Of a stretch of 53,151 nt of DNA, positions 9,402 to 18,891 are shown one piece after another. Position 1 is the first letter of the stretch; each line of letters starts with the position of its first letter. Origin of the DNA: Paenibacillus gorillae. GTDB taxonomy: Bacteria > Bacillota > Bacilli > Paenibacillales > Paenibacillaceae. The translations under genes and the position numbers were made by a program. Under the pieces are notes generated by a model. That model had not been told where the DNA came from. It ran no database searches and worked only from the letters and a program-made list of their open reading frames with translations. The stretch is from assembly GCF_000513275.1 (NCBI RefSeq), contig NZ_CBVJ010000070.1, positions 1 through 53,151 of the forward strand. The letters are read 5' to 3'.

Positions 9402-10100
9402 TTATAACAGCTTTGTAATGCCAATCAAGATAAGCAAAATGCCAGGAAGCACCGACAATGCCCGCATTCCCTTCCAATTGGAGAACCGGAAGCCGAAACG
9501 TATACCCATTAACAGAAACAATGCACTGGCCGCTGCAATGACGACCGCCGTCCACAGGGCCGGAAGGCCGATCATGGCAGCTCCGATGCCCGCGCCAAAT
9601 GCGTCCAGCGACAAGGCAAAGCCGAGCATAACAGCTTCCGATGCGGATATCGTCCCCGATTTGTCAACATCGGCAGCTTGCGGCGTGCGTAATATTTGAA
9701 TGACAAGACCGATACGTTTTAATTCCACAATCACTACAAGTACAGGGTTAGCAGGCTCTGCGGGTACAGCAGCATCCGCTCCCTCGACAACTTCTTGATC
9801 CTTAACAGCTTCATCTGACTCTTCTTTCCGGTTGCGACGCAATTGCAGCAGCGCCCAGATTCCGATAACCACCAGAATAATTGCACCCATAAGCTTTGCC
9901 GCGATCGGCGGCAAATAGCCGGTAATCCACGAGCCCACCTGCATCGACACCCAGATAATCAATCCCGAGCATAAAGCGATAATAAGGACGGAAAACAACG
10001 GAATCCGGATTCTCCGCAATCCGTACGTAATGCCCACGCCAAAACCGTCTACACTTACAGCGAAAGCAAGCACCAGCAAAGATACAATATGCGCGAACAA
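9402..10100 (-). CDS. ytaF: YtaF-type sporulation membrane protein (MntP-like)
   Basis: This polytopic protein of 232 residues has about six hydrophobic segments and two internally similar halves, each with an acidic residue in a membrane helix (FAVSVDGFGVGITYG and LGFALSLDAFGAGIGAAM). That internal duplication is the mark of the MntP/YtaF family; MntP exports manganese, whereas YtaF is linked to sporulation in Bacillus and its substrate is unproven. A charged linker with KEESDEAVKDQE separates the halves. The start is a TTG at 10100, supported by GGGGAG nine bases upstream. The position between mutM and coaE is the same as in Bacillus, which favours YtaF over a general manganese exporter. 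Confidence 0.88.
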   Translation of the reverse strand: MFAHIVSLLVLAFAVSVDGFGVGITYGLRRIRIPLFSVLIIALCSGLIIWVSMQVGSWITGYLPPIAAKLMGAIILVVIGIWALLQLRRNRKEESDEAVKDQEVVEGADAAVPAEPANPVLVVIVELKRIGLVIQILRTPQAADVDKSGTISASEAVMLGFALSLDAFGAGIGAAMIGLPALWTAVVIAAASALFLLMGIRFGFRFSNWKGMRALSVLPGILLILIGITKLL

Positions 10101-10238
10101 CTCGCATCACTCCCCGCATATCGAACGTCATAAGCAGCTATGAATTCAACATCCTGCAGCTGCAAAATAGACATTCGCCTATTGTCATGTTAACAACAGC
10201 ATATGCAGGCGAAGAGTGACGGTGCATCGTACAACTTG

Positions 10239-11090
10239 TTATTTGCTTTGACGGACTTTCGGTAGCGGCTGGCAATGCTTGCAAATATGTGTCCCTCTGC
10301 CGCCTACAACAAACTTCTCAATTGGGCGGCCGCAAGAGGAGCATGCTTCGTCCTTCCGGCCATACACCAGAAGCTGGTGCTGAAACATTCCCATCTCGCC
10401 TTGCCCATTCACATAGGATTTAATGGAGGAGCCCCCCGCATCCACAGCTCTCGACAAAGTGCCGATGACGGATTCATGCAGCTTTTTCCACTCCGCAGGC
10501 TTCAGTTCATTCGCTGAACGTTCCGGATGGATGCCGGCGCTGAACAACGCTTCATCTACATAGATATTGCCAAGGCCAACGATATATTCTTGATTAAGGA
10601 GCAGCGGCTTGATTTTCGTAGAGCGTGTGGCGAGCTTCGACCGGAACGCCTCCAGCGTGAAGTCTGGATTGTTCAGCGGCTCCAGTCCTAATTTCTTGAG
10701 CGGCTTCATTTCCAGATCCGTACCGGCCTCGAACAGATGCATCGTACCGAACTGCCGGACATCCTTGTACCTCAGATCCGTTCCGTCGTCGAAATGGAAT
10801 AGAACATGTGTATGCAGCTCAATGGGTTCTTCACTTGGGAAAACGCCGTAACGGCCTTCCATCCGTAAATGCGATACCAATACTAATCCGTCCAACATAA
10901 TGCGTAAAAACTTGCCCCGGCGCTCCACCGTCTGAATCGTCCGTCCTTCAAGGGCGGCCGCGAACTGTTCCGGCTCTTCCGGGCGCTGTATAATTCTCGG
11001 CAGTCTGACCGTTACTGATTGAATCCGCTTACCGGCGACCAGCTCGATTAATGTTCGTTTAACTGTCTCTACCTCTGGCAATTCAGGCAT
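10239..11090 (-). CDS. mutM: Formamidopyrimidine-DNA glycosylase
   Basis: MutM removes oxidised purines such as 8-oxoguanine and nicks the abasic site by beta,delta-elimination. The N-terminal MPELPEVETV supplies the catalytic Pro and Glu. RRGKFL carries the conserved Lys, and HLRMEGRY is a DNA-contact loop. The C-terminal zinc finger has CSSCGRPIEKF and CKHCQ. The 283-residue length is normal. It follows polA after a 136-base gap, so both may be transcribed together, which fits base-excision repair and gap filling. Confidence 0.97.
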   Translation of the reverse strand: MPELPEVETVKRTLIELVAGKRIQSVTVRLPRIIQRPEEPEQFAAALEGRTIQTVERRGKFLRIMLDGLVLVSHLRMEGRYGVFPSEEPIELHTHVLFHFDDGTDLRYKDVRQFGTMHLFEAGTDLEMKPLKKLGLEPLNNPDFTLEAFRSKLATRSTKIKPLLLNQEYIVGLGNIYVDEALFSAGIHPERSANELKPAEWKKLHESVIGTLSRAVDAGGSSIKSYVNGQGEMGMFQHQLLVYGRKDEACSSCGRPIEKFVVGGRGTHICKHCQPLPKVRQSK

Positions 11091-11226
11091 AGCTATTCAC
11101 CTCAGTCCCATTATACCTGATTTCACCCGCAGCGGGACAGGAAGGCTATACCAACCGTACATCCTTCCTGTATATACACACAAATTGCATCATCTCTATC
11201 ACAAAACATTCATTTACATGTCTGAT

Positions 11227-13959
11227 TTACTTGGACTCATACCAGTTCACACCGTAATTGACATCGGCCTTAAGCGGCACGTCCAGCTTAAGCGCTCCTG
11301 CCATGACTGTCGGCACAAGCTCTTTCATTAACTCCAGCTCGTCCTCCGGCACTTCGAATACCAATTCATCGTGTACTTGAAGCAACATGCGGCTCTTCAG
11401 GTTGCGTTCGCGCAGCGTCTCGTCCATACGAACCATAGCCAGCTTAATAATATCCGCTGCTGTTCCTTGGATTGGCGTATTCATCGCTGTTCGTTCAGCG
11501 AAGGAGCGAATGTTGAAATTAGATGCTTTAATATCCGGCAAATAACGCCTGCGCTCAAGAAGCGTTGTCACATAGCCGTCTTGACGGGCTTGGGCGACAA
11601 TATCATCCATATACTTGCGCACGCCTTGGAACACCTCGAAATATTGCGCGATGAACGCTCCTGCTTCCTTCCGGGTAATATTCAAGTTCTGCGAAAGGCC
11701 GAAATCACTAATACCGTATACAATACCGAAATTTACCGCCTTGGCGGAACGGCGCATATTGGAATCGACTTGCTCAGCCGTTACGCCAAACACGTCCATT
11801 GCAGTCTTCGTATGAATATCCATGTCTTGGATAAAAGCTTCCTTCAGCCGCTCATCGCCTGAGATATGCGCAAGGACGCGCAGCTCAATTTGCGAATAGT
11901 CGGCTGCAAGAATGTACCAGCCTGGCTCAGAAGGCACGAACGCCTTCCGGATTTTGCGGCCTTCCTCCAAACGGATCGGGATGTTCTGCAAATTCGGGAA
12001 CTGGCTGCTCAGACGGCCTGTAGCGGCAATGGTCTGACGGTAATACGTATGGATCTTGCCTGTCTCCTGGCGAATCTCCTTGAGCAGTCCTTCCACGTAG
12101 GTCGATTGCAGCTTTGCAAGCGAGCGGTAGTGCAAAATAAGCGGGATGATCTCATGATAGGGCTCCAGCCGCTCCAGCACTTCGGCGTCGGTGGAATAAC
12201 CCGTCTTCGTCTTTTTCATCACCGGCAAGCCCAGCTTTTCGAATAAAACATCGCCAAGCTGCTTCGTCGAATTAATATTAAATTCCATCCCGGCATGACG
12301 ATAAATATCGCTCATAATTTGGGACAGATTACGCTCCAATTCGCTGCCCAGACGTTCAAGCTCAGCGGATTCCACCTGAATACCTTGCTGCTCCATCGCT
12401 GCAAGCACGCGGGACAACGGCTGCTCCAGCTCGTAATAGAGCTTGCTCATGCCGCTTTTCTCCAGATCGCCCTGCTGATGCTTCGCAATACGCTGTACCG
12501 CAGCAGCTTTAACCGCCAGATGACGGTTTAGCGTCTCGGCATCCGGCACTCTGAACTTGGCGCCTTTGCCGTACACCGCTTCATCAGCCGCAATAGCCGT
12601 AAGCCCGTAACGCTGGCTCATGCCGCTGAGCGTAAGGCTCGCATCCGTCGGATCGAGCAAATAAGCGGCAAGCTGAACGTCAAAGACAGCGCCGTTAAAG
12701 ACGACGCCAGTCCAGCCCAAAGCCAGCTCCACTTTATGCGTATCAAAGCCGTATTTCGGCTTGTCCCCGTCTGCAAGCCACTTCCGCAGCGGCTCTGCGA
12801 ACGGTTGTTTCACCGCATCGGCAGAAATTACATAGACCTGCTCGCCAACCGCAATCGCCAATCCAATTACTGAGGCATGATGCGGGTTGTCGCCAATCGC
12901 CTCCACATATAAGCCGTGGTTGATTGCATCTGCTTCAACTCCAGCTTCGCCGCCTGCTGTCTTTTTCGCCGACTCTGCTCTATTCAAATCATCTAGCAAG
13001 GCGTTCAGCGTATCCGCGTCGCCCTCTCCGGCAATTACCGCAACCTTCAGCTCTGCTGCCGCTTCGGCCGCTTCCTGCTCGCTGCCTCCGTTGCCCGCGC
13101 TTCCGAGATCAAGCCGTTCGATGAGCGATTTGAACTCCAGCTTGCGGAACGCTTCCGCCAAAGCCGCGTCCTCGTAACCGGCGTAGCGGATTTCATCCGC
13201 ACCCTTGTCGAGCGGTACTTCGCGATAGATCGTCGCCAGCTTCTTGCTCATAATGGCGCTCTCTTTATGCTCCTCGACCTTCTCTTTCATTTTCCCCTTC
13301 AAGCTCTCTGTATGGGCCAGCACCTCTTCGACGGAGCCGAATTCATGCAGCAGCTTCAGTGCGGTTTTCTCCCCAACGCCGGGAATGCCCGGAATATTGT
13401 CGGACGCGTCGCCCATCAGACCTTTGAGGTCAATAATTTGCAGCGGCTTGAGGCCGTAGCGCTCCTGAATAGCAGCAGGGGAATAAGGCTCTACCTCACT
13501 GATGCCTTTACGCGTAATCGCAACTGTAACATGCTCGGAAGCCAGCTGCAGCATATCTTTATCTCCAGTAATGACTAACGTCTCCACCTGGGATTCATCC
13601 GCCATTTTCGTCAACGTACCGATAATATCATCCGCTTCGAAGCCGGACAGCTCATATTGGGCAATACCGAAGGCGCTCAGCAGATCTTTCAGTACAGGAA
13701 ACTGTTCAGAAAGCTCCGATGGCGTTTTTTCACGGCCGCCTTTATATTCCGTGTAACCCTCATGGCGAAAAGTCGCCTTGCCCGCATCAAAAGCGACCAG
13801 AACATGCGTCGGCTTCTCGTCTGCAAGCAGTTTTAGAAGCATCGTTGTAAAGCCGAATACAGCATTCGTATGCAAGCCTGCTGAATTGGTTAATGGCGGC
13901 ATTGCAAAAAACGCCCGATATATGATGCTATTGCCGTCTATCAACATCCACTTGTCCAT
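11227..13959 (-). CDS. polA: DNA polymerase I
   Basis: This 910-residue repair and Okazaki-fragment-processing polymerase has three domains. An N-terminal 5'-nuclease begins LIDGNSIIYRAFFAMPP and includes ITGDKDMLQLASE and GVGEKTALKLL. The middle part (about 310-500) resembles the 3'-5' exonuclease fold but lacks the acidic metal-binding cluster, for example GLYVEAIGD where an FDTET-like motif would be expected, so proofreading is probably absent as in other Bacillus-type enzymes. The C-terminal polymerase has motif A (ADYSQIELRVLAHIS), motif B (RRSAKAVNFGIVYGIS) and motif C (QVHDELVFEV). AGGTG lies five bases before the ATG. Confidence 0.98.
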   Translation of the reverse strand: MDKWMLIDGNSIIYRAFFAMPPLTNSAGLHTNAVFGFTTMLLKLLADEKPTHVLVAFDAGKATFRHEGYTEYKGGREKTPSELSEQFPVLKDLLSAFGIAQYELSGFEADDIIGTLTKMADESQVETLVITGDKDMLQLASEHVTVAITRKGISEVEPYSPAAIQERYGLKPLQIIDLKGLMGDASDNIPGIPGVGEKTALKLLHEFGSVEEVLAHTESLKGKMKEKVEEHKESAIMSKKLATIYREVPLDKGADEIRYAGYEDAALAEAFRKLEFKSLIERLDLGSAGNGGSEQEAAEAAAELKVAVIAGEGDADTLNALLDDLNRAESAKKTAGGEAGVEADAINHGLYVEAIGDNPHHASVIGLAIAVGEQVYVISADAVKQPFAEPLRKWLADGDKPKYGFDTHKVELALGWTGVVFNGAVFDVQLAAYLLDPTDASLTLSGMSQRYGLTAIAADEAVYGKGAKFRVPDAETLNRHLAVKAAAVQRIAKHQQGDLEKSGMSKLYYELEQPLSRVLAAMEQQGIQVESAELERLGSELERNLSQIMSDIYRHAGMEFNINSTKQLGDVLFEKLGLPVMKKTKTGYSTDAEVLERLEPYHEIIPLILHYRSLAKLQSTYVEGLLKEIRQETGKIHTYYRQTIAATGRLSSQFPNLQNIPIRLEEGRKIRKAFVPSEPGWYILAADYSQIELRVLAHISGDERLKEAFIQDMDIHTKTAMDVFGVTAEQVDSNMRRSAKAVNFGIVYGISDFGLSQNLNITRKEAGAFIAQYFEVFQGVRKYMDDIVAQARQDGYVTTLLERRRYLPDIKASNFNIRSFAERTAMNTPIQGTAADIIKLAMVRMDETLRERNLKSRMLLQVHDELVFEVPEDELELMKELVPTVMAGALKLDVPLKADVNYGVNWYESK

Positions 13960-14044
13960 TCCGACACCTCACCTATTGATTCTACTACTCCTTATCATAC
14001 CATAAGCGGAGCCTGCTTGCTCTGCGGCAAAGCCTTCTGCTGCA

Positions 14045-14090
14045 TCAAAAAAAGCCCCCGAAACGGCTAACATCCGTCCGGGGGATCGAA
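14045..14090 (-). terminator. Terminator of the EAL/GGDEF operon
   Basis: On the minus strand a stem with CCCCCGGACGG and CCGTTTCGGGGG is followed by seven T. It lies 25 bases past the EAL gene stop and insulates polA from the cyclic di-GMP genes. Confidence 0.88.
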
Positions 14091-14114
14091 ATCTGATTTT
14101 CAGCTTAACCATCA

Positions 14115-15308
14115 TTACTGGATGCCGCCGGGACGCCCGAGCAAATAACCTTGTGCATAATGAACGCCAAGCTTCTTTACCGCTACCAGTTCCTCTTCCC
14201 GCTCAATGCCCTCGGCGATGATGGAGACGTCCAGCTTGTAGGCCAACTGCACCAGCGTATGCAAAATATGCAGCTTCACATCGTCCTCATCAATCCGGTC
14301 AATTATGGAACGATCCACTTTAATGTAGTCGGGACGAAGCTCAACAATGGATTGAAGGGATGAGTACCCTGCACCAACATCATCTATCGCAATCTGGAAG
14401 CCTTGGCTGCGATAATGCTCGAGCGCTTTCTTCATCGCTCCAAAATCATCGATCGATGTCCGCTCTGTAATCTCAAACACAACATTATGCGGCGATAAGC
14501 CCCTTCTCTCCAGCATGCTCAGCGTTCGTCCCGGTGTAAAATGCGGATCGTTCATGATCTGCGCCTGAACATTAATGAACAACCGCTGATCGGGCTGCAG
14601 CGAGCCGATGCCGTCCAGCGCTTTGCGCCGGGCCAGTCTGTCCAGCCGATACGCCAAGCCTTCCTGCTCGGCGAAGGCGAACAGCTGCTGCGGGCCGGCA
14701 AACCATTCCTGCTTGGCGAATCGCGCCAATGCTTCATAACCAAATAGCGAGGGCCCGTCCGGCTGCAGTGATATAATGGGCTGATAGACGGACATAATTG
14801 CGTGCTCGGCGATCAATTGCTTCAAGGCGCGCAGCTTCATGCTTCTGACCAGCGAGCCATCGCGCTGGCCGTGTACCATCGCTCGCTTCATCGCTTCGTA
14901 TATCCGGTCAGGGTCCCCCTCAGGTTCAGTTGATCCATGGAGGTCAGCTTCTATGACGGAGACGCCTGCCAACAACCTTGCCTCTGTTGCCTCGGCGTCC
15001 CGAAACCTCGATTCCCACTCAGCCTGACGCTTGATCGCCTGCTCTAGCAGCCACCCTTCCAGCTTGCTTCGCCCTCCGGGCGGAAGCCGAAGCAGCAGGA
15101 ACAGATCATTATGTATCCAGTACTTTTCCTCTACTACAATCGCGGCTGTTTCAATTTCTGCGGCGATCGCTTCCTCTGCAAACACACTCCAGCCTGCGGG
15201 TGCAACCGAATGCCAGGATAGATAAATGACGCCCCGACCTCCACGCCATTCCATAGGTACTTGACGCACCCGATTACGCACTTGCATCCGATTTACTCTC
15301 ACGCTCAA
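14115..15308 (-). CDS. EAL-domain cyclic di-GMP phosphodiesterase
   Basis: This protein hydrolyses cyclic di-GMP to pGpG. The first 150 or so residues are unassigned and contain no membrane segment. The EAL domain follows, with YEALARF (the EAL motif), EITERTS, the metal-binding AIDDVGAGYSSL, KVDRSIID and the catalytic-loop Glu in IAEGIERE, so it looks active. The start is a TTG at 15308 that overlaps the stop of the GGDEF gene (TTGA). AGAGGA sits about seven bases upstream. Such coupling implies that synthesis and breakdown enzymes are made together, which is inference from layout. Confidence 0.9.
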   Translation of the reverse strand: MSVRVNRMQVRNRVRQVPMEWRGGRGVIYLSWHSVAPAGWSVFAEEAIAAEIETAAIVVEEKYWIHNDLFLLLRLPPGGRSKLEGWLLEQAIKRQAEWESRFRDAEATEARLLAGVSVIEADLHGSTEPEGDPDRIYEAMKRAMVHGQRDGSLVRSMKLRALKQLIAEHAIMSVYQPIISLQPDGPSLFGYEALARFAKQEWFAGPQQLFAFAEQEGLAYRLDRLARRKALDGIGSLQPDQRLFINVQAQIMNDPHFTPGRTLSMLERRGLSPHNVVFEITERTSIDDFGAMKKALEHYRSQGFQIAIDDVGAGYSSLQSIVELRPDYIKVDRSIIDRIDEDDVKLHILHTLVQLAYKLDVSIIAEGIEREEELVAVKKLGVHYAQGYLLGRPGGIQ

Positions 15309-16708
15309 TTCCGTTCCTCTCTATGCTGCGGTATGGTTAACGTCTCTTTCACGTAAATGCTTCCCCTGTGCGCTTTTGCCCGTTTCTTCAGCCTTGCGGA
15401 ATGACGTGATATGAGATCCGGTGTTAGTGAAGCCGGATGATGGCTAATCATCAAGGATAACGAGAGGGTAACTCCCTCCTGATCGACAACGTTGCCATGG
15501 CGATCCTCTACCGCATGCAGACCGGCATCCCCATAGAAGCTTTTGACGCCCAGATCAAACCGCTCGATCAGTCGTTCACAAAGCCGCTCACCGCTGACTG
15601 CGTCCGTTACGATGATGAAGTCATCACCGCCAATATGGCCGATAAAATCATCAGGCTGGCTGCTCCGTTCCTTCTCCTGCCGGAGCAGCTCCGCTAGGAA
15701 TCGAATAAGCTCATCGCCTTGACCGAAGCCGTAACAGTCATTAAACCATTTGAAATAGTCCAGATCCGCGTAGATAACTGCGAATGATTCATGACCCTCA
15801 ATCCGGCGGCGAAGCTCCTCCTGAATGCCTGCATTGCCTGGCAAGCCTGTCAGCGGATTCGCCTCCCTTGCCGCTTTCGTCCTAAGCGCGGTAATCCCCT
15901 CCAGAATCGCGCGAATAGAGACAGCGCCGAGCAGCTCTCCCCGGCTCGTCACAATGACCACATCGTACAGCTGCGCATAGTCACGCCCCATCGCAAGATA
16001 GGAGACTTGCTCGATTGGTGTATGCTCATCTACCATGAGGGGGCTGCCATTCATAATCTTCTCCACCGGCCGGGTCCAATAAAGCGGCTGTCCGAACTGG
16101 CCGGCTAACAGCTGGTGCAGCTTTTCCTTCATCAGCAGCCCTTTCGGTATGCCTTCATCTGCAATGACAGCACCCTGAGCTTTCGGATTAAGCTCGAAGT
16201 AATGGGCGACCTCCGACACTTTCATCCGGGAAGGAAATACGGGGAAGGGTGCCGCCAATTGGCCAATTGTATGCGCCAGTTCGCTTCCCGTCCCCATCGA
16301 CCTCCCCGATTGACCGGCCCGCTGGCCGGCTGCCGTCTCTCGCAACGCTGCGAACAATGCAGCCTCGACCTCCCCTCCCGTGGAGCCAAAAGGCAGAACG
16401 GCGCTTTCGCTGCGGCGCAGCCTGTCTCCCAGCCGGGAGCGAAGCTCCTCCATGGCTTTGCTTATGAGTTTGTCTATAGATTCGCCCTTGGGCTTGCTAC
16501 AGAACAAGAACAATTGGCTCTCGCCCAGCTGCTGCTGCCAGAACAGGCGCTTCTGCTCCTTCGCCCAGCGCTGTACCTCTGCTTCCGCCTGCTTGTCCTT
16601 CTTGGCATACTGCAAGGTTAATACGCCCAGCAAACCGCCTTGCTCTCTCATTCTCGCTATGGCCCGAATCATTTGCCGGTTGAATAGACCGCTCCCGATA
16701 TCCCCCAT
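15305..16708 (-). CDS. CBS-GGDEF protein, probable diguanylate cyclase
   Basis: This 467-residue cytoplasmic protein has an N-terminal region of about 150 residues and a CBS pair at about 165-290 (VIADEGIPKGLLMKEKL, then NGSPLMVDEHTPIEQV and VVIVTSRGELLGAVSIRAIL). A GGDEF domain starts at NPLTGLPGN. The metal and substrate residues (YADLDYFKWFND) are present. The active loop reads GGDDF rather than GGDEF, and no RxxD inhibitory site precedes it (SQPD instead). The conservative E-to-D change makes activity likely but not certain. The CBS module is closely similar to the one in the methyl-accepting protein at 21924-23153. It is co-translated with the EAL gene. Confidence 0.88.
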   Translation of the reverse strand: MGDIGSGLFNRQMIRAIARMREQGGLLGVLTLQYAKKDKQAEAEVQRWAKEQKRLFWQQQLGESQLFLFCSKPKGESIDKLISKAMEELRSRLGDRLRRSESAVLPFGSTGGEVEAALFAALRETAAGQRAGQSGRSMGTGSELAHTIGQLAAPFPVFPSRMKVSEVAHYFELNPKAQGAVIADEGIPKGLLMKEKLHQLLAGQFGQPLYWTRPVEKIMNGSPLMVDEHTPIEQVSYLAMGRDYAQLYDVVIVTSRGELLGAVSIRAILEGITALRTKAAREANPLTGLPGNAGIQEELRRRIEGHESFAVIYADLDYFKWFNDCYGFGQGDELIRFLAELLRQEKERSSQPDDFIGHIGGDDFIIVTDAVSGERLCERLIERFDLGVKSFYGDAGLHAVEDRHGNVVDQEGVTLSLSLMISHHPASLTPDLISRHSARLKKRAKAHRGSIYVKETLTIPQHREERN

Positions 16709-16832
16709 ACGGCTCCCCTCGATGTCCGATTATCGTGCTTATCGCTTGTATGCTTGTATGGTACATATTACCTAAACTTTGTACGGACAAGAATAACGCT
16801 TCGTAAAATTTGCGTAAAAACCTTTTACAAAA

Positions 16833-16863
16833 ATAAAAAAATTTTCGCTTATGTGCGAAAATT
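16833..16863 (-). terminator. Hairpin terminator upstream of the GGDEF gene
   Basis: TTTTCGC and GCGAAAA form a tight stem with the loop ACATAA on the minus strand, running straight into seven T. It lies about 540 bases beyond phoU and upstream of the GGDEF gene, so it stops readthrough from the pst operon or acts as a leader attenuator. Confidence 0.7.
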
Positions 16864-16930
16864 AATCGTTAGCAGCCCCACGCGTCCACAACGAGCATTT
16901 ATGCCATCTTTCACTCTCTTGCGAAGGCTG

Positions 16931-17020
16931 TGACTGGTTGCGATTGGCTGCGATTGGCTGCGATTGGCTGCGATTGGCTGCGATTGGCTGCGATTGGCTG
17001 CGATTGGCTGCGATTGGCTG
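16931..17020. repeat. Tandem 10-bp repeat, eight perfect copies
   Basis: The unit CGATTGGCTG is repeated eight times without a change at 16941-17020, preceded by one degenerate copy (TGACTGGTTG) at 16931-16940. The period is close to one helical turn. No ribosome binding site or plausible gene covers it; readings through it in any frame are artefacts. It lies between the phoU end and the GGDEF promoter region. Confidence 0.97.
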
Positions 17021-17025
17021 CGGAG

Positions 17026-17214
17026 AATCAAAATGCAAATCTGCATTTTGATTTCCACTTATTAGTCGATTTATCACATCAAAATGCAAAAGTGCAGTTT
17101 GATTGGCCTAAAAGGCCTCTTTCGAGCGAAATTAGGGGATTCAAAATGTACTTTTACATTTTGAACGCGATTTTGTAGCTTTTGAGCCTCCTCAACCTGC
17201 ACTTTTACATTTTG
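17026..17214. repeat. Family of CAAAATGYA hairpin palindromes
   Basis: Three palindromes share one design, CAAAATGYA - 4 bases - TRCATTTTG. The first (17026-17053) has perfect 12-bp arms. The second (17078-17103) has 11-bp arms with one mismatch. The third (17140-17165) has perfect 11-bp arms. A fourth, at 17198-17214, keeps only the right half. Centres are about 51, 62 and 51 bases apart. Both single-strand folding and a dimeric DNA-binding site are possible. Confidence 0.9.
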
Positions 17215-17358
17215 TTTCGCACGTAGGGAGGACGGAGGCGCATATTGGGCTGATTTTCGCATTGGCACAGGCGCTGCGTCCTCAAATCCGACCTTAAAAG
17301 CGAAAGGGCTTTGCAATCAACTAAAGACTATCGCTTAGAAGCGAAGTCTTATGAGTAA

Positions 17359-17396
17359 ACAAAAAGCCTTTCGCGCAAGGCGGAAGGCTGCTTTTT
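17359..17396 (-). terminator. Terminator of the pst-phoU operon
   Basis: AGCCTT (minus strand) pairs with AAGGCT, extended by flanking A/T pairs, and is followed by TTTTTGTTT about ten bases after the phoU stop. Confidence 0.75.
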
Positions 17397-17404
17397 CCCC
17401 AAAA

Positions 17405-18073
17405 CTATCGGTTTAGATCCGGACGGCTGTTCGTAACGAGATATACGACGCTTTCGCCGATGTTCGTCGCATGGTCGCCAATCCGTTCGATATGGCGGGC
17501 TACGAAGTTAAGTATCGATGCTTGCGAAATGTTACGCGGATTTTCCATCATCAGCGCAAGCAGCTCGTGGGAAATTTGTGCGCAAAGCGCATCAACTTGA
17601 TCGTCGTCTGCTGCCATTTTGTAAGCGAGATCGACGTTTTCCTGTACGAATGATTGAATCGACTCGTAGGTCATCGTCTGTACGATTGCCGACATTCTCG
17701 GCAAGTCGATAAGAGGCTTGATCAGCGGCTGGCCGTCCAGCCGAACAACGAGCTTCGAAATGTTGACGCAGAGATCACCCATCCGCTCCAGATCGGAAGC
17801 GATCTTGAAGGCGGATAAAATGCGGCGCAAATCTTTTGCCACCGGCTGTTGAGTTGCAATCAGCTTCGAACCGAGCTCCGTTACATCATGCTCGAGCTGG
17901 TTCAGCTTCGTATCTTCCGAAATGATCCTCTGAGCAAGCTGCGTATCCGTTTCGCTTAAAGCTTTCATCGATTGCTCAAGTGCCTTATCTACGAAATGTC
18001 CCATTTCAACCAGCAGATTGTGAAGCAGCTCCAAGCCGTGATCGAACTCTTTTCTTGTCGTCATCATCGCCAA
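17405..18073 (-). CDS. phoU: Phosphate signalling accessory protein PhoU
   Basis: This all-helical peripheral protein of 222 residues restrains the phosphate sensor kinase and the Pst importer when phosphate is plentiful. It shows the duplicated PhoU helical bundle; metal-binding type segments lie at SDLERMGDLCVNI and ARHIERIGDHATNIGE, one per half. It is the last gene of the pst operon, 13 bases after pstB, followed by a terminator. No defects are visible. Confidence 0.96.
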   Translation of the reverse strand: MAMMTTRKEFDHGLELLHNLLVEMGHFVDKALEQSMKALSETDTQLAQRIISEDTKLNQLEHDVTELGSKLIATQQPVAKDLRRILSAFKIASDLERMGDLCVNISKLVVRLDGQPLIKPLIDLPRMSAIVQTMTYESIQSFVQENVDLAYKMAADDDQVDALCAQISHELLALMMENPRNISQASILNFVARHIERIGDHATNIGESVVYLVTNSRPDLNR

Positions 18074-18086
18074 TATCCCCCTAAGC

Positions 18087-18866
18087 TTAGCCGAAGCGTC
18101 CGCTAATATAATCTTCCGTACGTTGATCCGTCGGGTTCGAGAACAGCTTCTCTGTATCCGAGAATTCTACTACTTCACCATTCAGGAAAAATACAGTTTG
18201 ATTGGAGACGCGCGCCGCTTGATGCATATTGTGCGTTACCATGACGATTGTATAGCGGTCTTTCAACTCTTGCGCAAGCTCCTCAATTTTGAGTGTGGAG
18301 ATTGGATCCAGTGCGGATGTCGCTTCGTCCATCAGCAGGATGTCCGGGTTAACGGCGAGCGCGCGCGCAATGCACAGACGCTGCTGTTGGCCGCCGGAGA
18401 GACTGAACGCCGAACGCTTCAGGTGATCTTTCACTTCATCCCAAAGTACAGCCGACTTCAAGCTTGTCTCGACGATTTCATCGAGCTGCTGCTTGCTGCG
18501 GGTGCCGTGAAGGCGAGGTCCGTAGGCAATGTTGTCGTAGATCGATTTGGGAAAAGGATTCGGCTGCTGGAACACCATTCCGACCTTTTTGCGCAAAGTC
18601 TCGACATCAACCTCATTGGAATACAGCTCTGTTCCGCCAATGGCGATGCTTCCCTCGATTCTCGTTCCCGGAATCATGTCATTCATCCGGTTGAGCGTAC
18701 GGAGCAGCGTTGATTTGCCGCAGCCGGAAGGTCCGATAAATGCGGTAATCGCCTTCTCGGGTATCGTCAGCGATACATCCTTCAGGGCATGAAAGCTTCC
18801 GTAGAACAGATTCAATTTCTCGATGCTGATTAAAGGCTGTGCTTGCACTTGCGTTGCCGTTGCCAT
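18087..18866 (-). CDS. pstB: Phosphate ABC importer ATPase
   Basis: This is the ATP-hydrolysing subunit of the PstSCAB phosphate importer. Walker A is GPSGCGKST, the Q-loop lies in [12 protein letters not shown], the signature is [16 protein letters not shown], Walker B is [13 protein letters not shown] and the H-loop is VMVTHNM. The [11 protein letters not shown] segment is characteristic of PstB. The length of 259 residues is standard. It is 25 bases after pstA. Confidence 0.98.
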   Translation of the reverse strand: MATATQVQAQPLISIEKLNLFYGSFHALKDVSLTIPEKAITAFIGPSGCGKSTLLRTLNRMNDMIPGTRIEGSIAIGGTELYSNEVDVETLRKKVGMVFQQPNPFPKSIYDNIAYGPRLHGTRSKQQLDEIVETSLKSAVLWDEVKDHLKRSAFSLSGGQQQRLCIARALAVNPDILLMDEATSALDPISTLKIEELAQELKDRYTIVMVTHNMHQAARVSNQTVFFLNGEVVEFSDTEKLFSNPTDQRTEDYISGRFG

Positions 18867-18891
18867 GGCTCAATCTCCTCCAAGAGTTGAA

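Noticed and set aside
16849..17178. Reading frames across the 10-bp repeat
   Set aside because: A 10-bp unit cycles all three frames and opens spurious frames on both strands; none has a ribosome binding site.
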